Made by a program: the position numbers and the translations under genes. A DNA stretch of 64,000 nucleotides, from NCBI GenBank assembly GCA_016722575.1, contig JADKIY010000001.1, positions 434,001-498,000 on the forward strand, written 5' to 3'. This DNA is from Elusimicrobiota bacterium. Lineage in GTDB: Bacteria > Elusimicrobiota > Elusimicrobia > FEN-1173. The notes under the pieces were generated by a model. The model was not told the origin of the DNA and did no database searches. It saw nothing but the letters and a program-made list of their open reading frames with translations. Positions 43,044-51,689 of this stretch are shown here, one piece after another (position 1 is the first letter of the stretch; every line of letters begins with the position of its first letter).

Positions 43044-43907
43044 ATGGCCCGCCGCGGAGCGCTCCTCCTCTTTTTTTCCGCGGTCCTGTTCGGCGTTATC
43101 GGGGGCCTCGTCAAGCGGTTGTCCCTCGTTTTGCCCACCGAATCCCTCGTCTTTTTCCGAAACGCCGTCGGGCTAATGGCCCTCCTCCCCCTGACGGGGA
43201 TTTTGGGGAAAGAAGGTTTGGGCACCCGGGAATTCGGGTCCCACGCGTACCGCGCCTTGTCGGGGCTCGGAGGGATGTATCTATCCTTTTTCGCTCTGGG
43301 GCGAATGCCCCTGGCCGACGCCATGGCCCTGGGCTACACGGCGCCCCTCTTCATGCCCTTCATCGCCCGGGTCCGGCTGGGGGAAGCCATGCCGCGCCAC
43401 GTGGCCCCAGCCTTGGCCCTGGGGTTTCTGGGCGTCCTTTTAATTCTCAAGCCCGGCTTCGGCGTGTTCCGGCCCGTGGCCCTGGCCGCCCTGGGTTCTG
43501 GTTTTTTGGCGGCGGTGGCCCAGGTCGGCATCCGGCACCTGACCCGCACCGAGCCCTCCTTCCGGATCGTTTTTTATTTCGGCCTGGTCTCCACGGTCGT
43601 TTCGGGAATCCCCGCGGCCTTCCGGTGGAAAACGCCGCCGGCGTCCCTTTGGCCCGCCTTGCTCTTGGTGGGAAGTTTGGCCACGGCGGCCCAGTTGTTT
43701 CTAACCGCCGGCTATCGTCGGACCTCCCCGGCCCGGGGAGGTCCCATGATGTACGTGGCCGTGGCCACCGCGGGGGCCATGGATTGGGCGGTGTGGCGGC
43801 GGTTGCCCGACGCGTGGTCGGTGGCCGGGGTGGCCGCCATCGTTGGCGCGGGGGCGTACATTCTCCGACGGTCGGGCGCGGCGGTCATCGACGGGGGGGG
43901 CGCTTGA
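43044..43907 (+). CDS. EamA/DMT-family transporter
   Basis: It has 287 residues and about ten membrane helices in two EamA halves (AVLFGVIGGLVKRLSLVLP, FRNAVGLMALLPLTG, PLADAMALGYTAPLFMPFIA; second half from LGSGFLAAVAQVGIRHL). Members export or import amino acids and other metabolites; the substrate here is unknown. It sits between dapL and the RNA methyltransferase gene. Its stop overlaps the TTG of the latter. Confidence 0.84.
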   Translation: MARRGALLLFFSAVLFGVIGGLVKRLSLVLPTESLVFFRNAVGLMALLPLTGILGKEGLGTREFGSHAYRALSGLGGMYLSFFALGRMPLADAMALGYTAPLFMPFIARVRLGEAMPRHVAPALALGFLGVLLILKPGFGVFRPVALAALGSGFLAAVAQVGIRHLTRTEPSFRIVFYFGLVSTVVSGIPAAFRWKTPPASLWPALLLVGSLATAAQLFLTAGYRRTSPARGGPMMYVAVATAGAMDWAVWRRLPDAWSVAGVAAIVGAGAYILRRSGAAVIDGGGA

Positions 43908-44638
43908 ATCTTCGTTTTGTCCTGGTGCGTCCCCGGAACCCCTTGAACATCGGCGCGGCGTCCCGGGCCATGGCCAATTTCGGTTTCGGCGACCTGGCGG
44001 TGGTGAAACCCTACGCGCCCGTGTGGCGCGAGGCCAAAAGCGCCGTGGGCGGGGAACCCGTGCTGAAGGCCGCCCGGGATTTCGCCTCCGTCGAGGACGC
44101 CGTCGGGGATTGCGCCCTCGTGGTCGGGACCACGGCGGTGCGCGAGCGGCGGACGGACCGGCCGGTGGTGTCCCTCCCGGATTTGGCGGGTTATCTGGCG
44201 AAGCACCACCCGGAAATTCTCAAAGGGACCGCCCGGGCCGCGCTCCTTTTCGGTCCGGAAAAAACGGGCCTCTCCGGTCCCTACCTGGCCCGGTGCCAGT
44301 TCTGGTTGACCATCCCGACCGATCCGGCGTGTCCGTCCATGAATTTGGGCCAGGCCGTGGCCCTCTGCGCCTACGAATGGGCCCGGGCCGGGGGGACGAC
44401 GGCCCCGGCGGCGGCCGGCTCCGACTTGCCGACGGCCACCATCGACGATCGGCGGCGCCTGGCCCGGCACGCGGCGGAGGCCTTCGCCGCCGTCCATTTC
44501 CTGCCGTTCCTCTCCGGCGCGGAAAAAATAAAGAAAATTCGCCAGCGGCTCCTGCATTGGAACCTTCGACGGCCCGACGTGGCCCTCCTTCATGGGTTCT
44601 TCCGGTTCGTTCTCAAGGACCGGGCGCCCCGCCCGTGA
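43904..44638 (+). CDS. SpoU-family RNA methyltransferase, TrmJ-like
   Basis: It has 244 residues, with a TTG start overlapping the transporter stop (TTGA) and a G-rich ribosome site. The SPOUT knot is shown by FVLVRPRNPLNIGAASRAMANFG (motif 1), LLFGPEKTGLSG (motif 2) and LTIPTDPACPSMNLGQAVALCAYEWAR (motif 3 region). This is closest to TrmJ/LasT, which 2'-O-methylates tRNA position 32. The C-terminal helical extension (RRLLHWNLRRPDVALLHGFFR type) also fits TrmJ. Confidence 0.85.
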   Translation: MNLRFVLVRPRNPLNIGAASRAMANFGFGDLAVVKPYAPVWREAKSAVGGEPVLKAARDFASVEDAVGDCALVVGTTAVRERRTDRPVVSLPDLAGYLAKHHPEILKGTARAALLFGPEKTGLSGPYLARCQFWLTIPTDPACPSMNLGQAVALCAYEWARAGGTTAPAAAGSDLPTATIDDRRRLARHAAEAFAAVHFLPFLSGAEKIKKIRQRLLHWNLRRPDVALLHGFFRFVLKDRAPRP

Positions 44639-45138
44639 AGCGCGAGCGGGTGTTCCTGGGGTTGGGGTCCAACGTGGGGGACCGCCTTCGGTTTCTAAAA
44701 AAAGCGGTTCGGGCGCTCGACGGTTTGTCGGGAACGCGCGTGGCGGGAAAATCCCCCGTCTACGAAACGGCGCCCGTGGGGCCGCGCCAACGGAATTTCC
44801 TGAACGCGGTGGTGGAGCTGCGAACCGATTTGGAACCGCCCGTTCTGCTGGCGGCCTTAAAAAAAGTGGAGAAACGGTTGGGCCGCCGGGCCCGCCGCCG
44901 CTGGGGCCCCCGGGAAATCGATTTGGACCTTCTCCATTTCGGGGCGCGTCGCCGCCGTTCCGCCGCGCTGACGCTTCCGCACCCGCGCTGGCGCGAGCGG
45001 CGGTTCGTGTTGGCGCCCCTGGCCGCCCTCGCCCCGCGCTGGAAGGATCCCCGAACGGGACAAACGGCCGCGGCCTTGAACCGAAAATTGACAGACCCGG
45101 ATCAAAGGATTAGACTCTACAAAACCTCTTTTTTATGA
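44635..45138 (+). CDS. folK: 2-amino-4-hydroxy-6-hydroxymethyldihydropteridine pyrophosphokinase
   Basis: It transfers pyrophosphate to the pterin in folate synthesis. It has 167 residues. VFLGLGSNVGDR at the N-terminus, SPVYETAPVG, QRNFLNAVVEL and RWGPREIDLDLLHFG (Mg-binding Asp pair) are canonical. The GTG start overlaps the methyltransferase stop, and the stop overlaps panB. No folP or folB is adjacent. The pairing with panB/panC is a common arrangement in bacteria. Confidence 0.93.
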   Translation: MKRERVFLGLGSNVGDRLRFLKKAVRALDGLSGTRVAGKSPVYETAPVGPRQRNFLNAVVELRTDLEPPVLLAALKKVEKRLGRRARRRWGPREIDLDLLHFGARRRRSAALTLPHPRWRERRFVLAPLAALAPRWKDPRTGQTAAALNRKLTDPDQRIRLYKTSFL

Positions 45139-45950
45139 CGAAAAACCCTCTTGCCGCCGTCACCGTTCCCGGCCTACTTCGGATGAAACGCGCCGGGGAA
45201 AAAATCGTCGCCCTCACGGCCTACGACGCCCCCACCGGCCGCCTTTTGGACGCGGCGGGGGTGCATCTGGTTTTGGTCGGCGATTCGGTGGCCAACGTGA
45301 AGCTGGGGTATCCCAACACGCTCCCCGTGACGTTGGAGGAAATGCTCCACCACACCCGCGCCGTGCGCCGCGGAGTGGCCCGGGCGCTGCTCGTGGCCGA
45401 CATGCCTTTTTTAACCTACGAATTCGACCCCAAAGTCGCCGTCGGCCAGGTGGGCCGGTTGATCAAGGAGGGCGGCGCCGCCGCGGTCAAGGTGGAAGGC
45501 GCCGGGGCCATTTTGCCGTCCATCCGCGCGCTCGTGGCCGCCAACATTCCCGTGATGGGCCATTTGGGGCTGACGCCCCAGTCCGTGCTTCGGCTCGGGG
45601 GGTACCGCCGCCAAGGGCGGGACCGCGCGGGGGCCACGCGGATTTTGTCGGACGCCCGCCGTCTCCAGTCCGCGGGGGTGTTCGCCCTCGTGCTCGAGGC
45701 CGTGCCGGCGGCCCTGGGGAAAAAAATCACCCGCGCGCTCCGCATTCCCGTGATCGGCATCGGGGCCGGTCCCGCCACCGACGGCCAGATTTTGGTGGTC
45801 GACGATCTTTTGGGGCTCACCCCGCCGCCCCGGCCGCGTTTCGTCCGGGCCTACGCGGAGTTGGGCGCGGAAAGCCTTCGGGCCGTCCGCGCGTACGCCC
45901 AGGACGTGGCCGCCGGCCGATTTCCCGGACCGCGCGAGTCCCACGATTGA
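45135..45950 (+). CDS. panB: 3-methyl-2-oxobutanoate hydroxymethyltransferase
   Basis: It adds a hydroxymethyl group from methylene-tetrahydrofolate to ketoisovalerate, the first committed step of pantothenate synthesis. It has 271 residues. VALTAYDAPTGRLLDAAG, LVGDSVANVKLGYPNTLPVT, VKVEGA, GHLGLTPQSV and IGIGAGPATDGQILVVDDLLG are family signatures. ATGA overlap with folK. A hydrolase gene separates it from panC. Confidence 0.95.
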   Translation: MTKNPLAAVTVPGLLRMKRAGEKIVALTAYDAPTGRLLDAAGVHLVLVGDSVANVKLGYPNTLPVTLEEMLHHTRAVRRGVARALLVADMPFLTYEFDPKVAVGQVGRLIKEGGAAAVKVEGAGAILPSIRALVAANIPVMGHLGLTPQSVLRLGGYRRQGRDRAGATRILSDARRLQSAGVFALVLEAVPAALGKKITRALRIPVIGIGAGPATDGQILVVDDLLGLTPPPRPRFVRAYAELGAESLRAVRAYAQDVAAGRFPGPRESHD

Positions 45951-46909
45951 TTGGAGACCGCGCCCGTGACTTTTTGGAAACCCTCGTCCGTATGATCGTC
46001 GTCCTGGCCGGATTGTCCGTTCTCTTTTTCGTCCTTTGGGCCTATTATTCCTCGGCCCTGATCATCGACGGCAACCGGGACCCCATCACCGTCCTCCCCC
46101 GAACCTTCGGCCTCGAATTCACGGAGGAAGTGTTCCCTTCGGCCGATGGCCTGACCCTCAAGGGGTGGTTCGTGCCGGCCCAGGGGCCCCGCGCCCACGG
46201 GAAACCCGGTCCCGTCCTCCCCACGGACAAAACCCTCATCGTCTGCCACGGGTGGGGCGCCAACCGCTCGGACATCCTGGAACGCACCCACTTTTTGAAC
46301 ACCGAGGGCGGCTACAACCTTTTCTATTTCGATTTCCGAAACCACGGCGACAGCGGGGCGGGGAAATCCTCCCTGACGAAATTGGAAATCGGCGATCTCG
46401 AGGCGGCTTTGGCCCATTTGCGTTCGACTCACCCGGCGGAAGCTCGTCGGGTCGGCCTCTACGGCATGTCCATGGGCGGGGCCGTCTGTCTGTGGGCGGC
46501 GGCCCACCACGCGGACATCCTCGGCGTGGCGGCGGAAAGCCCCTTCGGCTCCTACCGCGACGTCGTCGTTCGCTTCGGCCGGTTGTACTACAACATGCCC
46601 CGGGTTCCCTTCGCCTTGATCACGCTCTGGGCCGTGCGCTGGCGGTTGGGATTTGATCCCCAGGATTATTCCCCCCTGGCGGTCATCGGAAAAATCGCTC
46701 CCCGCCCGCTGTTTCTGCTTCAAGGGGACAAAGACGTCCGCATGCCGGTCCTGGAGGGGAACCGCCTGTTCGCGGCCGCGGGCGAACCCAAGACCCTCTG
46801 GACGGTCCCCGGCGCCAACCACGGCGAGGTCGCCGAATGGGGCGGGCGGGATTACCGCCAAAAACTCCTGGATTTCTACCGGCGCGTTTTCGCGCCCCCC
46901 GCGCCGTGA
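45947..46909 (+). CDS. Membrane-anchored alpha/beta hydrolase between panB and panC
   Basis: It has 320 residues from a TTG that overlaps the panB stop (TTGA). An ATG 45 nt downstream (MIVVLAGLSVLFF) is an alternative start. An N-terminal membrane helix is followed by an alpha/beta hydrolase domain of the BAAT/YfhR-like type: VCHGWGANRSD, YFDFRNHGDS, nucleophile elbow YGMSMGGAV (Ser near 172), LQGDKDVRM (acid) and PGANHGEVAEW (His). It is placed within the folK-panB-panC operon with overlaps on both sides. A role in pantothenate metabolism is possible, but co-transcription may be coincidental. Confidence 0.78.
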   Translation: MIGDRARDFLETLVRMIVVLAGLSVLFFVLWAYYSSALIIDGNRDPITVLPRTFGLEFTEEVFPSADGLTLKGWFVPAQGPRAHGKPGPVLPTDKTLIVCHGWGANRSDILERTHFLNTEGGYNLFYFDFRNHGDSGAGKSSLTKLEIGDLEAALAHLRSTHPAEARRVGLYGMSMGGAVCLWAAAHHADILGVAAESPFGSYRDVVVRFGRLYYNMPRVPFALITLWAVRWRLGFDPQDYSPLAVIGKIAPRPLFLLQGDKDVRMPVLEGNRLFAAAGEPKTLWTVPGANHGEVAEWGGRDYRQKLLDFYRRVFAPPAP

Positions 46910-47766
46910 AGATCGTTCGCCGTCCCGCCGACTGCCAAAAGCAGGCCCTGGCCTGGCGGGCGGCGGGCCGTTCCATCGGTTTTGTTCCCACCATGGGCGC
47001 CTTGCACGAAGGGCACCTCGCGCTGTTGCGGCGGGCCCGCCGGGAAAACCAAAGAGTCATCGCTTCCGTTTTCGTCAATCCCGCCCAGTTCGGCCCCCGG
47101 GAAGATTTCGCGAAATACCCGCGCCCCTTCGCCCGGGACGCGGCCCTCTGCCGCGCCGCGGGCGTGGACCTGCTGTTGGCGCCGGCCCCCGGGGCCATGT
47201 ACCCCCCGGGCCACGACACCTGGGTTTCCGTTGAGAAAATGGCCCGGCCGCTCTGCGGCGCTTTCCGCCCGGGCCATTTCCGGGGCGTGGCGACGGTCGT
47301 GGCCCAGTTGTTCAACCTGGCCCTTCCCACCCGCGCGTATTTCGGGGAAAAGGATTTTCAGCAAAGCCGGATCGTGGCGCGCCTGGCCGCCGACCTTCAT
47401 TTCCCCGTGAAGGTCGTCGTGTGCCCGACGGTGCGGGAGGCCTCGGGGTTGGCGCGCTCCAGCCGAAACCGCTATCTGGCCGACGGGGAACGGGCGGCGG
47501 CGCCCGTCCTGCGGCGCGCTTTACGCTCCGCCGCCCAAGTGTTAAAATCCCGTCGGAACGCCGCGGCCGCGCGGCGCTCCGCCCTCGCCGAGCTGGCGCG
47601 GACGCCGGGCCTGCGCCCCCAGTATCTCGAGGTCGTGGAGCCCCGCGCTCTGACCCCCTGGCGAAGCGGGCCGGCGGTCATCGCCGCCGCCGTTTTTCTG
47701 GGGAGGACCCGGCTCATCGACAACATCGCGGTTCGCGTTCCGCCGCGTCGACGCGCGGGCCGCTAA
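46906..47766 (+). CDS. panC: Pantothenate synthetase
   Basis: It condenses pantoate with beta-alanine through a pantoyl-adenylate. It has 286 residues. GFVPTMGALHEGHLAL (HIGH-type), ASVFVNPAQFGPREDF, GHFRGVATVVAQLFNL, YFGEKDFQQ and GLARSSRNRYLADGER (KMSKS-type) are all visible. The GTG start overlaps the hydrolase stop. A GC-rich hairpin (GCCCGG/CCGGGC at 47773-47790) follows the gene, without a T tract. Confidence 0.95.
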   Translation: MKIVRRPADCQKQALAWRAAGRSIGFVPTMGALHEGHLALLRRARRENQRVIASVFVNPAQFGPREDFAKYPRPFARDAALCRAAGVDLLLAPAPGAMYPPGHDTWVSVEKMARPLCGAFRPGHFRGVATVVAQLFNLALPTRAYFGEKDFQQSRIVARLAADLHFPVKVVVCPTVREASGLARSSRNRYLADGERAAAPVLRRALRSAAQVLKSRRNAAAARRSALAELARTPGLRPQYLEVVEPRALTPWRSGPAVIAAAVFLGRTRLIDNIAVRVPPRRRAGR

Positions 47767-47850
47767 CGACACGCCCGGCCGCCGCCGGGCCCTTTCAAGG
47801 AGGCAGTCGCCGAACGCGCCGAGAGACGGCGCCGTTCCCCCCATCCCGCC

Positions 47851-48663
47851 ATGGCCGCATTTCTCGCCCGTCTCTGGAACGGCCCCCTGATCCACCTCGT
47901 CGATATCGGCCTTGTGGCCCTCATCATTTACCGCGTGTTGCTCCTCATTCAGGGCACCCGCGCGGTGCAGGTGTTGCGGGGTCTCGTCGTCCTCGCTCTG
48001 GCGACCCTCATCGTCGAAAATTTTCTTCATTTGCCCACCCTGGGGTGGATCCTCAAGACCTTCTGGCTCGGTTGGGCGGTGATTTTGGCCGTCGTGTTTC
48101 AGCCGGAGCTCCGGTCGTTTTTGGCCCAGTTGGGCAGCCAGCGGTTGGGCCGCGTTTTGATCCCCCAGGAACTGCGGTTTATCGATGAAATCATCGCGGG
48201 CCTCCGGGAGGCCGCGGCCAACCGCGTGGGGGCGCTGATCGTCCTGGAGCAGGAGACGGGGCTTCGGAATTTCATCGCCACCGGCACTCCCATCAACGGG
48301 GAAGTCACCAGCGATTTATTGCTCACCATTTTCCACCCCCACACCCCGCTGCACGACGGCGCCGCGATCCTTCGGGAGGACCGTTTGGTCGCGGCCGGGT
48401 GCGTGCTCCCGCTGTCCAACGCGCCGGACATCGCCCGGGTCCTGGGCACCCGGCATCGCGCGGCCTTGGGCCTCACGGAAATTTCCGACGCCATCGTGCT
48501 CGTGGTCAGCGAGGAAACCGGCACGGTCTCCCTGGCCCGGGAGGGGCGCCTGGAACGGGATTTGAACGTGGAGGATTTGCGGGAGCGTCTGCGGGACCTT
48601 TACCGGTCCCTGGGCGAGCGGGGCCTCCTTCGTCGGCGCGGCTCCCGGGGGACCGAAGTATGA
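47851..48663 (+). CDS. cdaA: Diadenylate cyclase CdaA
   Basis: It synthesises cyclic di-AMP from two ATP. It has 270 residues. Three N-terminal membrane helices (LVDIGLVALIIYRVLLLI onward) precede a DisA_N domain with the catalytic HDGAAI (DGA motif) and GTRHRAALG (RHR motif). It is the CdaA type, whose activity in Firmicutes is tuned by CdaR and GlmM. Both neighbours are preserved here: a short CdaR-like remnant and glmM follow with overlapping ends. An AAGGAGG lies about 47 nt upstream, too far to serve this ATG. Confidence 0.93.
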   Translation: MAAFLARLWNGPLIHLVDIGLVALIIYRVLLLIQGTRAVQVLRGLVVLALATLIVENFLHLPTLGWILKTFWLGWAVILAVVFQPELRSFLAQLGSQRLGRVLIPQELRFIDEIIAGLREAAANRVGALIVLEQETGLRNFIATGTPINGEVTSDLLLTIFHPHTPLHDGAAILREDRLVAAGCVLPLSNAPDIARVLGTRHRAALGLTEISDAIVLVVSEETGTVSLAREGRLERDLNVEDLRERLRDLYRSLGERGLLRRRGSRGTEV

Positions 48664-48794
48664 ACCGGTGGGGACGTCACTGGGAGCTGAAGATCATCGC
48701 CGTGCTGCTGGCGGCCTTCCTTTGGTTCGCCCTTCGAATCAACGCCCACCGGCCGTTGCCGACTCCGATCCCGCCCGCGGGCGAGGCCCGCTGA
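48660..48794 (+). CDS. Minimal CdaR/YbbR-like transmembrane peptide
   Basis: It has 44 residues: MNRWGRHWELKIIAVLLAAF, then LWFALRIN and a Pro-rich tail. The W-LK-I-(A/S)-LLLA-LW pattern is that of the N-terminal membrane helix of CdaR (YbbR-domain) proteins, but all the extracytoplasmic YbbR repeats are missing. ATGA overlap with cdaA and TGATG overlap with glmM keep it exactly where cdaR belongs. No frameshifted YbbR sequence follows, because glmM starts immediately. A real reduced regulator or the remnant of a deleted cdaR are both possible. Confidence 0.68.
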   Translation: MNRWGRHWELKIIAVLLAAFLWFALRINAHRPLPTPIPPAGEAR

Positions 48795-50125
48795 TGGCCA
48801 AACTTTTCGGCACCGACGGCGTGCGGGGCGTGGCCGGCCGTTGGCCGCTCACCCCCGAGTTCGTGCGGCGGCTCGGATGGGCCGCGGGACGGGAATTGCT
48901 GGCCCACGCGGCGGGCCGTCGCCGGGCCCTGCTCATCGTTCGGGACACCCGCGCTTCGGGGCCCGCGCTTCAGCGGGCCTTGTCCCGGGGTTTGTCCGCG
49001 GCGGGCGTTCAACCCCTGGACGGCGGCGTCCTGCCGACGGCGGCGGTGGCGGCGGTGGCGCCCCGGCTCAACGGGTTGGGGGGGGCGGTTTTATCGGCCT
49101 CCCACAACCCGGCGGAATTCAACGGCGTGAAATTTTTCGACCCCCAGGGACTCAAGTGGGCCGACCGACTTGAAAACGCGGTGGAAGCCTTGGCGTTGTC
49201 CCCGACGCCGGTGCCGCCGGCGGCCCATGGCTCGACGCCTTTTCCCGACGCCCGCCGTCGTTACCTCACTTTTCTGCGCGGCACCTTGCCGGCGCACCTT
49301 TCGTTGCGCGGAATCCCCTTGGTGATCGATTGCGCCAACGGCGCGGCGTCGGGCGTGGCCCCGGGCTTGTTGCGGTCCCTGGGCGCGCGCGTCACCGTGT
49401 TGTCCGCCGCGCCCAACGGGCGAAACATCAACCGGCGGTGCGGGGCCCTGCACCCCGAGGCCTTGGCCCGGGCGGTGCGCCGGACCGGCGCCGCCCTGGG
49501 GGTGGCGTTTGACGGGGACAGCGATCGGGCGATTTTCGTCGACGAGTTGGGGCACGTGCGGGACGGGGACGCGGTGCTGCTCTTGGCGGCCCGGCGATGG
49601 GCCTTCGCGGGCCGGCTCAAAGCCGACCGGGTGGTCGTGACCGTCATGACAAACTTGGGATTGTTCCGCGCGCTGGACGCCCTGGGCCTCCAAACGGAAA
49701 CGACGGCGGTGGGGGACAAAAACGTGTGGGAAGGCATGAAAAAAACCGGCGCGGTGTTGGGCGGGGAGCCCTCGGGCCACGTGATTTTCAGGGACTTTCT
49801 GCCGACGGGGGACGGTTTGCTGACCGCCCTGCAGGTCTTGGCCGTTTTGGCGGAAACGGGCCGGCCGCTCTCCGCCCTGGCGTCCTTGGCGGTGCGGTAC
49901 CCGCAGATCCTCCTTAACGTCCCCGTCAAGGAGCGTCGGCCGCTGGACCGCGTCCCCGGTTTTGCCGCGGCCCTCGCGGCGGTTCACCGGGATTTGGGCG
50001 CGACGGGCCGGACCCTCATCCGTTATTCCGGCACCGAGCCGCTTTTGCGCGTGATGGTCGAAGGTCCCGACCACGCCGTGATCGAACGCCACGCCCAGGC
50101 CCTCGCCCGGGCCGCCGTTCGCTAG
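48794..50125 (+). CDS. glmM: Phosphoglucosamine mutase
   Basis: It converts glucosamine-6-phosphate to glucosamine-1-phosphate for UDP-GlcNAc and the cell wall. It has 443 residues. FGTDGVRGVAG at the start, the phosphoserine loop SASHNPAEFNGVKFF (Ser near 102), the Mg-binding FDGDSDRAIF, GGEPSGHVIF and RYSGTEPLLRVMVEG are complete. It follows cdaA and the CdaR-like peptide. Its 3' end overlaps the convergent GT39-type gene by 4 nt. Confidence 0.95.
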   Translation: MAKLFGTDGVRGVAGRWPLTPEFVRRLGWAAGRELLAHAAGRRRALLIVRDTRASGPALQRALSRGLSAAGVQPLDGGVLPTAAVAAVAPRLNGLGGAVLSASHNPAEFNGVKFFDPQGLKWADRLENAVEALALSPTPVPPAAHGSTPFPDARRRYLTFLRGTLPAHLSLRGIPLVIDCANGAASGVAPGLLRSLGARVTVLSAAPNGRNINRRCGALHPEALARAVRRTGAALGVAFDGDSDRAIFVDELGHVRDGDAVLLLAARRWAFAGRLKADRVVVTVMTNLGLFRALDALGLQTETTAVGDKNVWEGMKKTGAVLGGEPSGHVIFRDFLPTGDGLLTALQVLAVLAETGRPLSALASLAVRYPQILLNVPVKERRPLDRVPGFAAALAAVHRDLGATGRTLIRYSGTEPLLRVMVEGPDHAVIERHAQALARAAVR

Positions 50126-51609
50126 CGGTTCGGCGTTCGTCCTTCCAGCCGTTCGTAAATCCGGGCCCCGCCCGAAGCGTCCTCGTGGACGACCCGGAAG
50201 CGCGCGGGGTCTTCCAATTCCCGCGACAAACGATCCATGGCGGACGTCACCGCGTTTCGATTGTCCGAAAACCCCAAATTCATCGATTGGTCCCACAGCA
50301 CGTAACGCACCCGCTGACGAGCCAATACGGCGGCCAACGCCTCGGCGTTGTCCGACACGGGCGGGGGCGGAAGGAAAACCCGTTGGGCGTGGATCAGATC
50401 CCGGCCGTAAAAGGGGCTCATGAAGCCGTCGCCGGCGGACGTGTGGGATTTGATCCATTGGTAACTGTCGGCCAACGCCGGTTCGTTTCGGCGGGCCTTC
50501 GGAACGAACCAGAAAACGCTCTGTCCAAAAAAGGAAAGGGCGAGGACCCCGCCGAACAGCCCCCACCGAAAGCGGGGGGAAAACCATCGGTCCAGATCCG
50601 TCGCGACGCGGGCCAGGGCCAGCCAAAGAAACGGAAGCAGGGGAAGCAAATACCGGTCGTACCACCAGGGCCACGCCAGGTGCATGGCCAGGCTGAAGGC
50701 CAGGAACCACAGGGAGGCGTCGGCCGATTTTTTTCGGAGACCCCGGACCGCGCCCCATCCGGACAACGCCAACACGCCGGATCCAAGCACGGGGGCCGCG
50801 ATCCCGCGGGCCCAGGGCAAGGGCAGCAGCGTGGCGCCCCAGGTGCGGGCCAGTTGGGCGGCGTTCAGTCCCGCGTTGAGGAGCCATTGCCCGGGCCCTT
50901 TTCCGCCGTAAAGCAGATTCAACTCGACGGATTCCTCCACCCCGCCGCCCGGTCCGGACCAGCGGGCCCAGAGAAAGTAGGTTGCGGCCGGGACGGCAAA
51001 GGTTTTAAACAACGACCGGTGTCGACGTTGAATCAGGAGGCTTGTTCCCGCCGCGCCCCACAGAGCAATCGCGGCGGGGCGAATCAAATAGAGGGCGGCC
51101 AGCCAGGCCCCCGCCGCGAAATCGGACAGTCGATTTTTCTCCCAGAGGAGGAGAAACCCCAGAGTCCCCAGCAAAAAAGGCGCTTCGGGCATCACGACGC
51201 CCAGGCGCGTGAGGACCAGGGGGTTCAGGGCGAAGAGACCCGTCAGGAGAACCGCCGTGGGCGCGTCCTGGGATTGCCGGAACAGCCGCCAAACCATCCC
51301 GGTGCACGCCAGGAGCGCGAAACCCGTCCAGAGTTGGCAGGCCATGGGGTTGTCGGGGAAAAGGAAGGCCACCGGGGTCAAGAACGCCGGAAATCCGGGA
51401 GTGAAGTCGGTGATGGTCGGAGCGCCGGGCAAAAACCAGCGGCAGTAACGGCCCTCCCGCAGGGACTGCGCGGCCAAAAAATAGAGGGCGTCGTCGTGGT
51501 CCTGGCCGAGGTAGCCCATGGGCAAAAGCCCCAGGGCGGTGAGGGCAAAAACCGACAACCAAAAGGCGGGCCGCCGAAGCAGGGCGGCCCCTTTTTCGCG
51601 AAGCGTCAT
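50122..51609 (-). CDS. GT39/ArnT-like polytopic glycosyltransferase family protein
   Basis: It has 495 residues. Around ten to eleven membrane helices follow a first loop bearing GYLGQDHDDALYFLAAQSL, where the Asp-rich segment is the usual catalytic position in dolichyl-phosphate-mannose/ArnT-like (GT-C fold) enzymes. FTPGFPAFLTPVAFLFP and YLIRPAAIALWG fit as well. The C-terminal 130 residues are soluble. It would use a lipid-linked sugar to glycosylate a protein or lipid outside the cytoplasm; donor and acceptor are unknown. A TTTCAA-17-TATGAT promoter ends 9 nt before its ATG. Confidence 0.75.
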   Translation of the reverse strand: MTLREKGAALLRRPAFWLSVFALTALGLLPMGYLGQDHDDALYFLAAQSLREGRYCRWFLPGAPTITDFTPGFPAFLTPVAFLFPDNPMACQLWTGFALLACTGMVWRLFRQSQDAPTAVLLTGLFALNPLVLTRLGVVMPEAPFLLGTLGFLLLWEKNRLSDFAAGAWLAALYLIRPAAIALWGAAGTSLLIQRRHRSLFKTFAVPAATYFLWARWSGPGGGVEESVELNLLYGGKGPGQWLLNAGLNAAQLARTWGATLLPLPWARGIAAPVLGSGVLALSGWGAVRGLRKKSADASLWFLAFSLAMHLAWPWWYDRYLLPLLPFLWLALARVATDLDRWFSPRFRWGLFGGVLALSFFGQSVFWFVPKARRNEPALADSYQWIKSHTSAGDGFMSPFYGRDLIHAQRVFLPPPPVSDNAEALAAVLARQRVRYVLWDQSMNLGFSDNRNAVTSAMDRLSRELEDPARFRVVHEDASGGARIYERLEGRTPNR

Positions 51610-51618
51610 GGCTTCCGC

Positions 51619-51647
51619 ATCATAGCGAAACGACCACGGATTTGAAA
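51619..51647 (-). promoter_or_regulatory. Promoter of the GT39-type gene
   Basis: On the minus strand, TTTCAA (51647-51642), a 17-nt spacer and TATGAT (51624-51619). The -10 box is 9 nt from the ATG, predicting a leader of only a few bases. Confidence 0.45.
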
Positions 51648-51689
51648 TAATAGCCTTTTCGCATTCATCGACTGAAAGACGGACAAAAA

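Noticed and set aside
47773..47790. Intrinsic terminator after panC
   Set aside because: The GCCCGG/CCGGGC stem is clear but CCTTTC follows rather than a T tract, so termination is not supported.
50122..50125. Frameshift or fusion between glmM and the convergent GT39-type gene
   Set aside because: The genes are on opposite strands and merely overlap by 4 nt at their stops, a common tail-to-tail arrangement here.
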